DNA from: Zhengitettix transpicula
Lineage: Eukaryota; Arthropoda; Insecta; Orthoptera; Tetrigidae
Length of the DNA stretch: 64,000 nucleotides
Direction: 5' to 3'
NCBI GenBank assembly: GCA_037074705.1
Contig: CM073593.1
Location: forward strand, 100,897,738 to 100,961,737
Shown: positions 12,161 to 23,633 of the stretch, piece after piece
Layout: each line of letters opens with the position of its first letter
How positions within the stretch are numbered: position 1 is the stretch's first letter
The notes under the pieces: model-generated
Told to the model about the DNA's origin: nothing
The model's input: the letters and a program-made list of their open reading frames with translations, nothing else
The model's database searches: none
Position numbers and translations under genes: made by a program

Positions 12161-13045
12161 ACTTGACCAATTTCCTCCATTGAGGACTAATGGAATCATC
12201 AATCATTAAATCTAAATCTCTGTAATAATTAAAAGCAGATTTAAGTGCCTTACAAATAACCGTAATGATTCTTCAGAATGATTTCGTCTATTAAAATAGA
12301 ATTAATTTTACAATAAAACGGCATTTCAAAGAGCAGAATTTATAATATTTAATTTAATTAAATTCAGACAACGTGCTCGGTTATTGTAATTTGAAACATC
12401 TACAGGGATTATTAAATTGAAGATTACAATTATATTTATTATGAATAAATATGGATTTATTTTATAATATGAACTACACATTAAATTTGAAAGTAATAAG
12501 ATCTGATTTTTAAAGGATAAAGTTTTTTTATTTTTACAAATTATTTTATTTAAATAACCATTAAGCCCAACATCCTTTGTTGAATGTTTAAGCTCATGAA
12601 GTTTCATCGTCTGGGAAAAATTAGAAACCACATTTAATTCTAAATAAACACAAATATTTACAACAACGTACTTGTCTACTTTGAATTTGGTTCGCTAAAT
12701 GAAATAATAACTATTTTAAAACAGCAGAATATTGGTATGCATTTTTTTATATAGAGAAAAAAATTATGATGGCAAAAAGGGGTATTTTTACTGTCGTTCA
12801 GATGACTGAAAATATTGTTCAATAAATTCTGCGTCGTTTCATAAAACATCAACTTGCTTTCTTAAATGAATGCTTAATCGGTGGAAGATTTAAATGGAAA
12901 TTTAAAATTAATATTGATATTTTTCCTGCCATTTAAGTATAACAAAATGAATATAATAGCCAATATGTCTGAAAATGGATATTTAATGCATTGGTAAGTT
13001 CAACTGTTACATTTACAGCAAATTTAAATACACAAATTAGGAAAG

Positions 13046-13079
13046 CAACGTTTCGTCCCGGATTTTTGACTTCCTCAGG
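13046..13079 (-). ncRNA. Hammerhead-like motif, sense in the artichoke-like intron
   Basis: CUGAGGA, extra A, stem GUC/GAC, GAAACGUU. The sequence continues to the left as CCTAATTTGTGTATTTAAA on the plus-strand complement. Confidence 0.45.
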
Positions 13080-13515
13080 TGATAAATATACAAAAATTGA
13101 GTTAAATTTGGTATATCTATAGAATGTAAAAATTACTTAATCATGACATTGATGTTTAAAAGAGGATTAATTTGATTCTTGTAAGTCTAATAATTTCAAA
13201 ATATTATTTATCTGACTTATTTTAAATATTTGAGAAATCATCAGCCTAGGTTTGGAAGATTTTGTTTCCTCGGATATTTTGAGATTACGAATTTATTATT
13301 TAATCGAATTTTTCCCCTGAAGAGGTCCAAGAACATGAAGGAGATGAATCGTCACGTTTGTTTTATTACACTGTTTTAAACTTTTCATTATAATTTTCTG
13401 ATTAATAGGCTTAATTAATAGGAGTATTTAACAAGTTTAAAGTCAATAATATTTTATTGAATAAATAACTTTTAAAAATGAACTCTGCTTCTAACCGAGT
13501 TGAAAAATCTAGGGC

Positions 13516-13554
13516 GCGACGTTTCGACGAGGTTCACTGTCGTCGTCATCCAGC
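13516..13554 (-). ncRNA. Hammerhead-like motif, sense in the artichoke-like intron
   Basis: CUGGAUGA (one extra G), five-pair stem GACGA/UCGUC, GAAACGUC, then GCGCC. The stem is perfect but the core entry is irregular. Confidence 0.4.
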
Positions 13555-15671
13555 AAAGAATAATCGTAAATCATTCATTAAACCGAGACATTTTAGAAAT
13601 TGCATGGATAAACCTCCTTGCATGTAAAAGTCGAGATATGACAGTACCAATAACCCGTGGCTAGACCTCAAACCCCCCAACAACGACCTGCTATGGGAAG
13701 GAATCCCCAGAACAATTCATTGGAAAAATCATGTAAAAATTTAATTAAATTGGGTTTTATTGAATTTATAAACTGGAGTATGAAGATGACAAATGGTGAA
13801 TACTCGATATACGTTAATAACATAGCGGTGAATCGGGCGAGGAAAATGTGTCCAATTGCTTGGCTGTTGTCTGTTTGTCGACCACTTAACTGAGGGCTGG
13901 ACTCTTGCAGTGTTTGAGCGTCCCACAGAACAAACTTTGTCGATTTGCCAAATGCACAGTTTGTTTAAGCTCCGATGATAGTTCGTTTGCTCCCTCTTTA
14001 TAAGGGTTAAATATGCAAGAGTAGCCTGATCACTTTCTCTTTCGGCCGTACACCGATCTGGGCATATCAAAAGCTGATAATTAATTACTTTATTATAGAA
14101 GGAAAATAAAATTTTGTCCATTAAAAGTGACTGATTGGGCTGTGATTAAAAAACCAAAATTTCATATTTTTAATACAGACAGTTATACAATGCCATGAGA
14201 CGTCCTGTGCCTTGATAAAGGAAACTGAACTGCTCTACACAGAATTTCTATTTTCCTAGAATTAAGACAAATTTAATAATAATAATAAATACGGCCTTTA
14301 TTAGAAAAAAATGTAATTAGGAAACAATAACTAAGAAAATCGTTTAACTTTGGTTATATCGGCCAAACTAAAAGAACTTTTTAATTAACTGAATTATGGA
14401 ACATAAATATAATTTTAAACTGTCAACGAGTACACAATCGTGTCACTAAACTTTGTATCAAATGTAATCAATGTTTTTATTTTAGACACAGAAACAATTT
14501 GTTGTAAAAGATTAATTTCTGAAATATTGTATTTTAAAGGTAAACCTAATATTGTTAATATTAAGCATGGCGCGGAAAATATCAATAAGATATATGATGT
14601 TTTTTATTTTAAATCATTTGGCACTTACGTAGTTATTTTTTATTTTCCTTACGTTTAATTTGCCCTCGAAAAAGACGCCAATCCGCTTCGAAACGTCCGG
14701 CGCTTTTAAATTTTTCTTAGGTATTGTTTTTCAATTCAAAGTTAGTCGGTATTAATTATTTATTAATATTATTATTATTTTTTAACAGGTGTTAATTTGT
14801 ATTATATAAATTTAATTTACTTTAAATATCAATATAAAGAACAGGAAATTTCTACACGAGATGTTAAGTTAAGCTAATAATGTCAGAGAGTGACATTTGG
14901 AAAAAAAACTAGAAGAGGAATGACCCAATAATAATATTAATGACGTTTCGAGTGTATTGGATGTCGTAAGAATTCTGAAACTGCAACGGTTATTATTTAT
15001 TGACCAGCTGTTCCCTTTGTGAGAGTAAAAAAGGAAAAATAAGATACAGCAGACAGAAAATTAACAAGAAAAAATTAGGAAGCTAAGACCGAAAGAAATA
15101 CTTCGTCACATTCACAACACTCAATAAGCTATTCCGTCTGTTTTATCTTTTACTATTATAGTTTTTCTTCTCTTCCAATTTTGAAGTTTTCTCTCTACTG
15201 ACTCTCTGGTTTTCCTGCCTTCTTTCTCTCTCTTTTTGATCTTTCTTCCTTTTTGTTTCTTAGCCAAAGAAATCCACAGTTAACCATTATAATAATGTTG
15301 AATTCATGAAATGTAGTAACAGTTGGAAAAATAAATTAAAAATCAACACGTTTTCGTACCCGTCCTCAAGTTTTTGAAAAATAATGTGGCATGTTAAATT
15401 GTAAAAGTTTGTTACTGGCTAATTTATTTATTCAGTATACACCAAAATGACTCAAAGAATTAATTGATAATAAAACCTCACCATTCTTTAAAAAAAATTA
15501 AAACTGAAACATTACTGTTACTATGACAGTAAAAGCTCTTATACCAATTTCGACAGTCATAAATCGGGTTATATTTACATTTTTTTCATATTTATTGGAA
15601 TGCGGGCTCGTATAAGTTCAAGGAAATTTTGGTCTTTGTCCAACATAATCAATCATGTGTAGAAGTTCCTA

Positions 15672-15749
15672 TGGTATAAGAGGGGAGTTGCCACTATGTG
15701 AATTACCCTCAACATAACCTGTCTACACCTAAAAAAATAATAATAAATG
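15672..15749 (+). repeat. Rep-A 3' end fragment
   Basis: Only the last part is present (AGGGGAGTTGCCACTATGTG to CCTGTCTACACCT and an A-rich tail). The CTACACC end matches the copy at 9319-9744, suggesting a subfamily. Confidence 0.82.
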
Positions 15750-15754
15750 GAACA

Positions 15755-16271
15755 AGGCCTGCGAGGGCTATTCTCTCGCAGGCAGAACCTTTTAGGAGAG
15801 ATACGAAGGGGCTACCTTCCTCTCCGTTTTTGAACTAAGGTTCCCACAAGCCGAAGCACCTCGGCCTGTTCTGAGAGGTGTATGTTCCGGGGTCACAGAC
15901 CTTGGGCATACGGTAAGAGTTGTTCGCTGTTCCCATTGGAACAGTCGGCCAGCTGCCTCCTAAACTGGTCGAGGCACGGAGGAGTGAATGCTGCGTCTTC
16001 ACAGCAAAATCTTCTCCCGCTATCGGAAGGGCGTGGGACAAGTACCCAACGCCCGACATACCTGATGCAGGTTTTTCTTAGGTTTTCCCTGCATTACTTT
16101 TAGGCGAATGCCGGGTAGGATCCTTAAACTATACCCCGGGGGCCCTAGTTAACCCTTGGCTACCTTCCTCCACCATTCCGCATTCTCCCTTTAAAATCCC
16201 TTCCTATGCTATTAAAGGGGAGTTGCCACCATGTGTGGATTACCCTCATGTAGCCTGTTACTTAAAAAAAA
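15755..16271 (+). repeat. Rep-A copy, near full length
   Basis: Runs from GGCCTGCGAGGGCTATTCTC to TAGCCTGTTACTT plus A tail. It directly follows the 15672 fragment and is itself followed by the first Rep-D copy. Confidence 0.92.
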
Positions 16272-16984
16272 GACTCTTAAAAAAAAATTGGTCCGAATAA
16301 TTTGCGAAAAAGAACAAAACCCTTTCTTGTAGACGACCTAATTGCTTGAAAAATATTTTTTTTTTTAAAAAAACTAATTTTTATCTGTCATATGGCTTCT
16401 TATTTATCTAATTTTAAACAGAAAATGATTCTAAAAATATTAAACGATTTAGTAAATTGAATTTAGCAACATAATTTAGTCGTTTTGATGCTTCTTATAA
16501 TGTGTAGGCCTATATATTAAATATCATTTACCCTTAAATTAATTTATAAAAATATCGTTTCATTATTTTGTTGATGCAACTGAATAAACTAAAATTTAAA
16601 ATTTTTACGCGACACAGATTAGTTTAGTGCCTGATTGTGGTTTACATAGACTGAAATATCCATTAACTTACATGTGATATAAGAAAAAAAAATCTTTCTT
16701 GTAGACGACCTAATTGCTTGAAAAATAATATTTCAAAAGAGCAAGGCTCGTTAACCGAACAGTTTTCCCCCCCACTCCAGTTGGGGATGTGAAATAAAAA
16801 ATAATACTTGTTTGCGTTTCTTCCAGACGTTTCTTTTCAAAACGTTCTGCACAAAATAAAAGCAAGTAGGGGTGGTAACAATGGAAAGTTGTTAGTGAAG
16901 TGTCACGTTCGTGAATAAAACGTTTTTATTTATAAAAATATTTTTTTTGGTTCTTCCATACTGTATACTTTTTTTATATACCAC

Positions 16985-17565
16985 TAGCTGGGTGCCCGGC
17001 GTTGCTCGTGTACTTATTTATATAAACTCGAAAAAGTATTTAATTGAATACTTAAATATATTCCTTTAGTATTTCAGGATATAATCGTCACTCAGTCTTC
17101 ATACATTACGAAATATTACATTGATGAAATTGTTAGCTAGACTCACAACTAATACAGCGCGAAAATTAACTTACATTTTCCGTAAGGATGGTAAAGTAAT
17201 TCGTATTCTTCTTTATTACCATTCGATGGAGTATTGCTGAAGAAAATATTTCTGCTTTATTTCATTCCTAATAAAGGAGATATTTCCTTTGTTCGTTGCG
17301 TAGTAACGTCTCTCTCTCGCGTGACGTCATTGTCTCTTGGCGCGCAGTAATTTAATATTTAATGGTCACGGTTTTTAATTATAATTCTTTCCACATGTAT
17401 GCTAGGCGTTTCTCATCCTCACAGTACCGTTTCTCGTATTTTGAAGAATATGTGTACCAATTTTTGTTGCATTCTGTCCACGCGATAACATTTGTATAAA
17501 GAACAACGTAAATACATACATACATACATACAAATATACATCCTTTTTTATTATATAGATAGATT
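16985..17565 (+). mobile_element. Rep-C element
   Basis: Head CTAGCTGGGTGCCCGGCGTT as in Rep-B, then its own body: ATTTAATTGAATACTTAAAT, CTCGCGTGACGTCATTGTCT and CACATGTATGCTAGGCG. The tail is CATACATACATACATACAAA and TTTTTTATTATATAGATAGA. An inverted copy lies at 38669-39271. It interrupts the Rep-D cluster. Confidence 0.85.
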
Positions 17566-18714
17566 GAAGTTCTCACTGTTCATAGCTTATTTGTTTAAAA
17601 AAAAATCAGAAACACATTTGTATTTTCTGAAAAAAAAATTTCTTTTTCTCAGGGTGATGTTCCAATTACCGTAGTTTTCTCCGAAATGACTGGGCTTGCT
17701 TTTGAGGAGATTCGTGACCGACGACGACTGGCGTTTGAATTGCTTTACGCGAAGCTGTTGGAACTCGCACAAATCCCCGTTCGTGGAATTGTTTGTGTTT
17801 GATTCGCGATGAACTGCTCCCGAGAGAGAGAGAGAATGGGCAAGGACGGCCTCGGTAACGTTTTACGGTAGTAATTTAATTTGTTTTAGGGAACAGACGA
17901 ATGGGGTTTTTTAAAAAAAAAACCGGTAAAGAAAAAGGGTTTTTGCTTAATTAACTCATTCGATCGGCCCTGAAATAAGACACACAGGCGTGTGGAACAG
18001 TCCACCAATATTCAGTAAATAACTCGTAAATTACACATTTTTGAAATTACTGACAATCTATGAATTCAAATTATTTTTAAGGTTTACTCAATATCACGAC
18101 TGACGGTCACATTGATTTTTTAACATAGGTGGATAAGATTTACGTCACGTTTGAAAAAACCTTCCGTCGTTATTCAGCAATATTATTAATCTTTACAATC
18201 AACATTAAAATACATTTAAAGTTCTGTAGTAAATAAAGAGTCATTAAATTAGAATTAATTGACAAAACTTAAAAAAAGTTCAATTGTAATTGTATTATAT
18301 TTATATACATATCTAAAAAATCTTTTTTGACAGAAAACTAAAAAAACAACAAGGATCGCGGAAATGTTTCTGTGGTATTTATTTAAAACTTATTTTTATC
18401 TGTTTGTTGACTACTTTTTTTTATCTAATTTTAAAACAGGCATTATTTCTAAAACAAAATTAAATGATATCGTAAATTAAATTTAGCAACATATTTCAGT
18501 CGTTTTGAAGCCCCTTATAATGTGTAAGGCCTATAAATTAAATATAATTTATCCTTAAATTAATTTTAAAATTATTTTTTTCATGATTTTGTTGATACAA
18601 CTAAATAAATTAAAGTTTTAAATTTTCACGCGTCACAGATTAATTTACAGCCTAATTATGTTCTACATACGTTAACTTTCAGACGAACGCGTTGAAAAAA
18701 AGGTAAATAAGGAA

Positions 18715-18860
18715 AAAAAATAGGACTTGTTACATTTGTCCGAATAATTTACAAAAGAAAAAATAATAGGACTTGTTACATTGGTCCGAATAATTTACAA
18801 AAGAAAAAAAATAGGACTTGTAAAATTGGTCCGAATAATTTACAAAAGAAAAAAAAAACC
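18715..18860. repeat. Three short tandem units, about 50 bp
   Basis: AATAGGACTTGTTACATT, GGTCCGAATAATTTAC and AAAAGAAAAAA recur three times at about 18720, 18768 and 18818. They form the lead-in to a Rep-D copy. Confidence 0.88.
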
Positions 18861-20359
18861 CTTTCTTGTAGACGACCTAATTGCTTGAAAAATAAAATTT
18901 ATTTCTAAATTATTTTTAATTGTCACTTAGCTCCTTATTTATCTATTTTTAAACAGAAAATATTTCTAAAAATATTAAATGATTTATTAAATTAAATTTA
19001 GCAACATATTTCAGTTCATTTGATGACCCTTTAAATATGTAGGCTTCTGTATTAAATATAATTTATCCTTAAATTAATATAATTATTTTTCATGATTTTG
19101 TTTATGTTGACTGCAACAGAATAAATTAAATTAATTAATGATAATAATAAAAATTTATTTATAAATTATTTTTAATTGTCACTTAGCTCCTTATTTATCT
19201 AATTTTAAACAGAAAATATTTCTAAAAATATTAAGTGATTTATTAAATTAAATTTAGCAACATATTTCAGTTCCTTTGATAACCCTTTAAATATGTAGGC
19301 TTCGGTATTAAATATCCTTTATCCTTAAATAAATATAATTTTTGTTCATGATTTTGTTTATGTTGACTGTAACAGAATAAATTAAATTAATAATAAAAAA
19401 TTGTATACAAATTTAGGTTAAATTTTATTTCCTGATATCATCATATATTTAATTTGACACGCCGTTTTTCTTTATTTTCTTTTAAAAAAAATTCATGTGA
19501 AGAAATTTGAGAATTTAATAGTAATATATTACATTTTTCTACCTTTTAATCATATTAATAGATTTTTAACTGATTTCTTGATGATGTTATAAGTTCCTAC
19601 ATTGAAGATGCAGGATACTAATTGGTGAATATAATTTTAAAACAGACATTATTTCTAAAAATAATTAAATGACTTATTCAATTAAATTTAGCATAATTTC
19701 AGTTTCTTTCATGACACTTAAAAATTGTAGGCTTTTGTATTAAATATCCTTTATCCTTAAATTAATATAATGTTTTTAATGATTTTGTTTATGTTGGCTG
19801 CAACAGAATAAATTAAATTGATAATAAAAAATTGTATACAAATTTAAGTTTAAGTTTGTTTTTCTGACAAAATCCAAAAGTTAATATGACACACTGTTTC
19901 TCTTTATTTTAAAAATAAATTAATGTGAAGAAATACTTGAATTTAATAGTATTAAATTGCCTTTTTCTCTATCATTTAATTATCTAATTAAAAGTTTTTT
20001 AACTGTCCTCTTGGTGATGTTATAAGTTTGTGAAATGAAAACGTAGAATACAAATCGGTAAATGTAAATAGCGGTTTTCGTATTTTTATGAACAAAAAAC
20101 GATAAAAAAATTAGTATCGTAATTTATAAAATTAGTATCATTATTTCATAAACGAAAATGTAATTTAGAATAATAAGTAATTTTAATCTAAGATTTTTTG
20201 GAAGTGAATTTTGTATTACTTAGTTGAAATTTTCTCAAGTTAAATTTATTTTAAAATTAAATACGTACTGTAAATTGCGTATTAAAAGCCGACTCGTTCG
20301 AAAAAACAATTTAAGTGTACAGAAAAATTTAAGTATGTTTACAGAACAATCTTCTATAT

Positions 20360-20885
20360 GACAAAAAAATGATTTATATTTGTATGTGTGTATGTATTTA
20401 CGTTAATCTTTATACAAATTTTTACTGCGTGGACAGAATGCAACAAAAATTGGTACACACATTTTTAGAAACACGGGAAAGGGTACTGTGTGTTGGGGGG
20501 AGGGATGGGAGGGGGTTAGAAGCCCCTAGCATAAAGGTGGAAAGAATTATAATTGAAAAAACGTGATCATTTTGTGCTAAATTATACGTCACACGATAGA
20601 GAGAGAGAGAGAGAGAGACGTTAATATGCGACGAACAAAGGAAATAGTTCCTTTTTCCGTAATGAAATAAAAGCAGAAATATTTTCATTGAATAAAATGT
20701 ATAATTTTAACCGAAAAACTGTATTTTAAATAAAATAATGTTTTTATAGGTCTTCAATTAATCAGTCGAAAGTATGTACAGAACAGGGAACATTTAGATT
20801 TAGGTTAAATCACTACTTGACTAAAGATTAATATAGAATTAAATACTTTTTCGGTACCCGGGCAACGGAGAGTACCCATTGTTAA
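20360..20885 (-). mobile_element. Rep-C element, old diverged copy
   Basis: Keeps GTATGTATTTACGTTAATCT, TGGACAGAATGCAACAAAAA, a GA run (20598-20618) and the end CGGTACCCGGGCAACGGAGA. It is much more diverged than the other two copies. Confidence 0.7.
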
Positions 20886-21945
20886 TAAATGACGGAATAA
20901 AGAATTCTCAAATTATTCTAAAGACATTTCTGCATTTTATTTAAGTTTGTGGTGACGAATGGATTTCGATGACCTTTTTGGATCCGTCCTTTGCTCTTTT
21001 GTAAGAGTTTTCGCAAGTGGAGATACAAGACAGATGAAGGGAATCCTTTTCAATGGCGGGTTGGATGCAGCCTATTGAGGTTGATATCCTTTCACAAAAT
21101 GTCTAGCGAATGAACGACGTCCTGGCCCCGGGGTGAATACAACGGGGTTGAATTTCAAGAGGAAAGGCGTTTATGACTCCCAAGAGAAGTCAAGGCTCCT
21201 CCTGTTACTACCTGGTGACGTTACGTATCAATATTAAATTTAGAAAAGAAATTTTATTTAAACGTTAACGGTTAAATATATTTATCAAGGCAGTATTTTA
21301 TCTTTATGATGCTCCGGTCTTGAATTGAGGTGATATTTAGGACACACGAACTGAGCTTTGTGCAGCCCCCTTCTCTTTTTGAGTCACAGAAATGTTTCTC
21401 TCAGATCACTACCCCGGAATGCCTAGATGTTTAATATTCCTAAAAGCAATGTTCACGCTAAGCTAATGAGTTCTGATGATGAAACGCCTAAAACCTCCGT
21501 GTGCGTTACTTCCCACAAGTATACACTCGGCGGCAGCAGCGCCGCTAATTTACTTAATTAAATTTTCCTCTAATAAACAAATAGTTTGTGTTGAATTATC
21601 TGTATTCATTTCGATGAATTATTTTACTTTTGTAGTGTAAATTCGTCAGTTAAATGCTAGAGGTCGTATTATATTCCAGTCTCTTGCGACTTTTGAAAAG
21701 GTCTCTTTTTATTTATTTGTTTTATGATTTTATGACGTACTGGAATAAAATGGAAATTATCTTAATATCTTCACCATTACATTTATATTTACTTAATAAC
21801 ATTTTACATCAGAAATTCTATGGACCTGCTATTTTTTTAATAAAAAAATGGAAAATATTTCAGTTTAGACGGTTATTGTCCCGAAAATTATTTTAGGTAG
21901 AGGGCGTTGGAAAATTATACGTAGAAACTTACATTTTAAGTAATC
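20886..21945. other. Intron sequence without a recognised feature
   Basis: A GC-richer part (20990-21560) contains no open frame of note. AT-rich DNA follows. Confidence 0.45.
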
Positions 21946-22725
21946 TATATATATATAAAAATGAATTGCTGTTCGTTAGTCTCACTAAAACTCGAGAACG
22001 GCTGAACGGATTTATCTTATCTTAGTCTTTAAATGTTCGTGGAGGTCTAGGGAAGGTTTAAAAGGCGAGAAAAAATCGAATAATTTCCGGGAAAACCCTA
22101 AAAACAGCCCTTTTCTATTTCCCATACAAACGTTTTCTAAATAAAATACAAATCTACACCAGTCGAGCAATTTTCACCAAATTTCGTGCACGTGTACTTT
22201 GCGACCAGGAAACAAACACTGTCGGGGTGAGACGCGTCTTCCACCCCCAGAAGCGGGGGTGGAAATATTTAAACATACTAAAACAGCCGATATTTGAGTC
22301 GGATAAATATTTTTAGGGGTCAAAGATATTGATAGTGTTTCTACCAATGTTATCTGAATACAATTTTCATCCCCTACGCCCTGTGAAAAGGACACCCTTC
22401 GGGTTTGGGGTGGAGTTGCTTTACAGTAAAATAACGAGAATACAACCGAGATTGGAGTCAAATCAAAGGTTATGGAAGTCACTGTGTTTAGTTACGACAT
22501 TCAAATTGGCATTTACTCCTCAGATGCAGGGGTAGCGGGGTGCAAATTTTGGAACATGCAAACACGGCAGATATTTGCGTTGAAGAAATATTTTTCAGAG
22601 TTAATTATAATGATTAGGGTTCGAGTAGCGTTACATAAAAATTGCGCAAAAGCAGCCGAAATTGGAGTCATATCGGGGGTTATAGATAAATGACATCTCG
22701 GGCAACGCCGGGCACCCAGCTAGTT
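21946..22725 (-). mobile_element. Rep-B element, inverted copy
   Basis: Near-identical reverse copy of 7060-7821 (for example the same CACTGTCGGGGTGAGACGCG). It ends GCAACGCCGGGCACCCAGCTAGT. Its TA-rich 3' flank matches the insertion habit of the other copy. Confidence 0.87.
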
Positions 22726-22792
22726 ATAAATATAACATGACGTTTAATTTTAAATTATGTAATAAATAATATTTTTATATTTTTAAATAATT

Positions 22793-22898
22793 AATGAATA
22801 AGAAAGATAGCCAATACAGACAAAAATGGGTAATATAAATAGTGCGGTATTTTATATTCCCCATTTTTTGTCTGTATTGGCTATCTTTCTCATTCATT
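22793..22898. repeat. Rep-G terminal hairpin
   Basis: The 38-bp arm AATGAATAAGAAAGATAGCC ... ATGGG (22793-22830) is inverted at 22859-22898 around a 28-base spacer that contains AGTGCGGTATTT. These are two Rep-G ends head to head without the central motif. Confidence 0.88.
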
Positions 22899-23119
22899 AT
22901 TTTCTATCAGACGTAAATTATTTTCATTTTCTTTTTAAATAATTATTCTGACTCACTTTTAATTTAATATATGTGAGGTATATTTTTAATTTTTAACAGT
23001 GAAATAATACAACAGAATAAAAAACAGCAAAAACGTTCGTGTAAGTCAGTGTCTAGTGGTTTAATTATTTATTGGCTGTTTTATTATTTAAATCAACATG
23101 TATTTTATGGAGTAAAATA

Positions 23120-23190
23120 AATTTGACAGAACGTGGAGTAGAACTCGGGACTCGTGCGCCATCACCATCTGAGCTACCTTTTTGGAACGG
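23120..23190 (-). repeat. tRNA-like SINE head, minus
   Basis: Minus strand: A box TAGCTCAGATGG (23176-23165) and a B-box-like GAGTTCTACTCC (23146-23135). It faces a similar sequence on the plus strand just to the right. Confidence 0.6.
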
Positions 23191-23214
23191 AATCTCTTTA
23201 CGAGATTTTTCAAG

Positions 23215-23300
23215 ATTCATTGGACAGTATATCTCAGATGGTGGTAGAAGAAATATATAGAGAACAGAGGTCCCAGGTTCGATTATTACGTGACTAATTA
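23215..23300 (+). repeat. tRNA-like SINE head, plus
   Basis: A-box-like TATCTCAGATGG (23229-23240) and B box GGTTCGATTAT (23276-23286), preceded by AACAGAGGTCCCA as in other SINE copies here. With 23120-23190 it forms a divergent pair. Confidence 0.6.
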
Positions 23301-23633
23301 AATTTCACCAATCTTTCGAGCTGATCTTTGGAGAGAATTTTTTTGTTCATATAGAAATATATATATATATATATATATATTAAACATTTTCTCCATTATT
23401 CATAAATAGATGGTTTCACTCATAACCCTTTGATTATTAAAACCGTAGAAAGGACTATTTATCTGAATCCGCCATCCTATTGTTACTTCAGAGCTGTGAT
23501 TCTCTCATCATCCCACTATCTAAATGTTATTAATGTAGAGACACTATGTTAATAATTTTTTTAATGAATTTAATTAAATAAATAGTTTTAACTGACATAA
23601 TTACTATTAGTTTAAGTACAGTCTGCGACTCAC

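Larger units (their letters stand above)
12170..15650. other. AT-rich intron sequence
   Basis: Apart from the hammerhead-like motifs near 13046, 13320 and 13516 and half motifs near 14690 and 15350, no feature is seen. Confidence 0.5.
16290..20060. repeat. Rep-D: diverged tandem AT-rich repeat cluster
   Basis: Copies share TTTCTTGTAGACGACCTAAT, AAACAGAAAATATTTCTAAA, TTAAATTTAGCAACATA and ATTTATCCTTAAATTAA. Copies or pieces lie at about 16312-16660, 16690-16735, 18395-18680, 18855-19140, 19150-19620 and 19630-20060; the last two extend to a 430-470 bp unit. The cluster is split by a Rep-C insertion (16985-17565) and by about 0.8 kb of unique DNA (17566-18390). No coding capacity is visible. 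Confidence 0.8.
11402..23633 (-). other. 12.2 kb intron of the artichoke-like gene
   Basis: Bounded by donor GTGAGT (23633) and acceptor TTTTCAG (11402) on the minus strand, phase 1. It is filled with the 144-bp tandem, Rep-A, Rep-B, Rep-C and Rep-D copies and SINE fragments listed separately. Two hammerhead-like motifs (13046-13079, 13516-13554) are in sense orientation with the transcript. The reading frames joined across it are consistent, which supports the intron strongly even without transcript data. Confidence 0.85.

Noticed and set aside
21473..21488. CTGATGATGAAACGCC, resembling a hammerhead core
   Set aside because: There is no room for stem II between CUGAUGA and GAAAC, so it is a chance match.
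23530..23633. Continuation of the LRR frame to a stop at 23530
   Set aside because: A GTGAGT donor at 23633 and an in-phase LRRCT exon at 11401 show that this stretch is intron.
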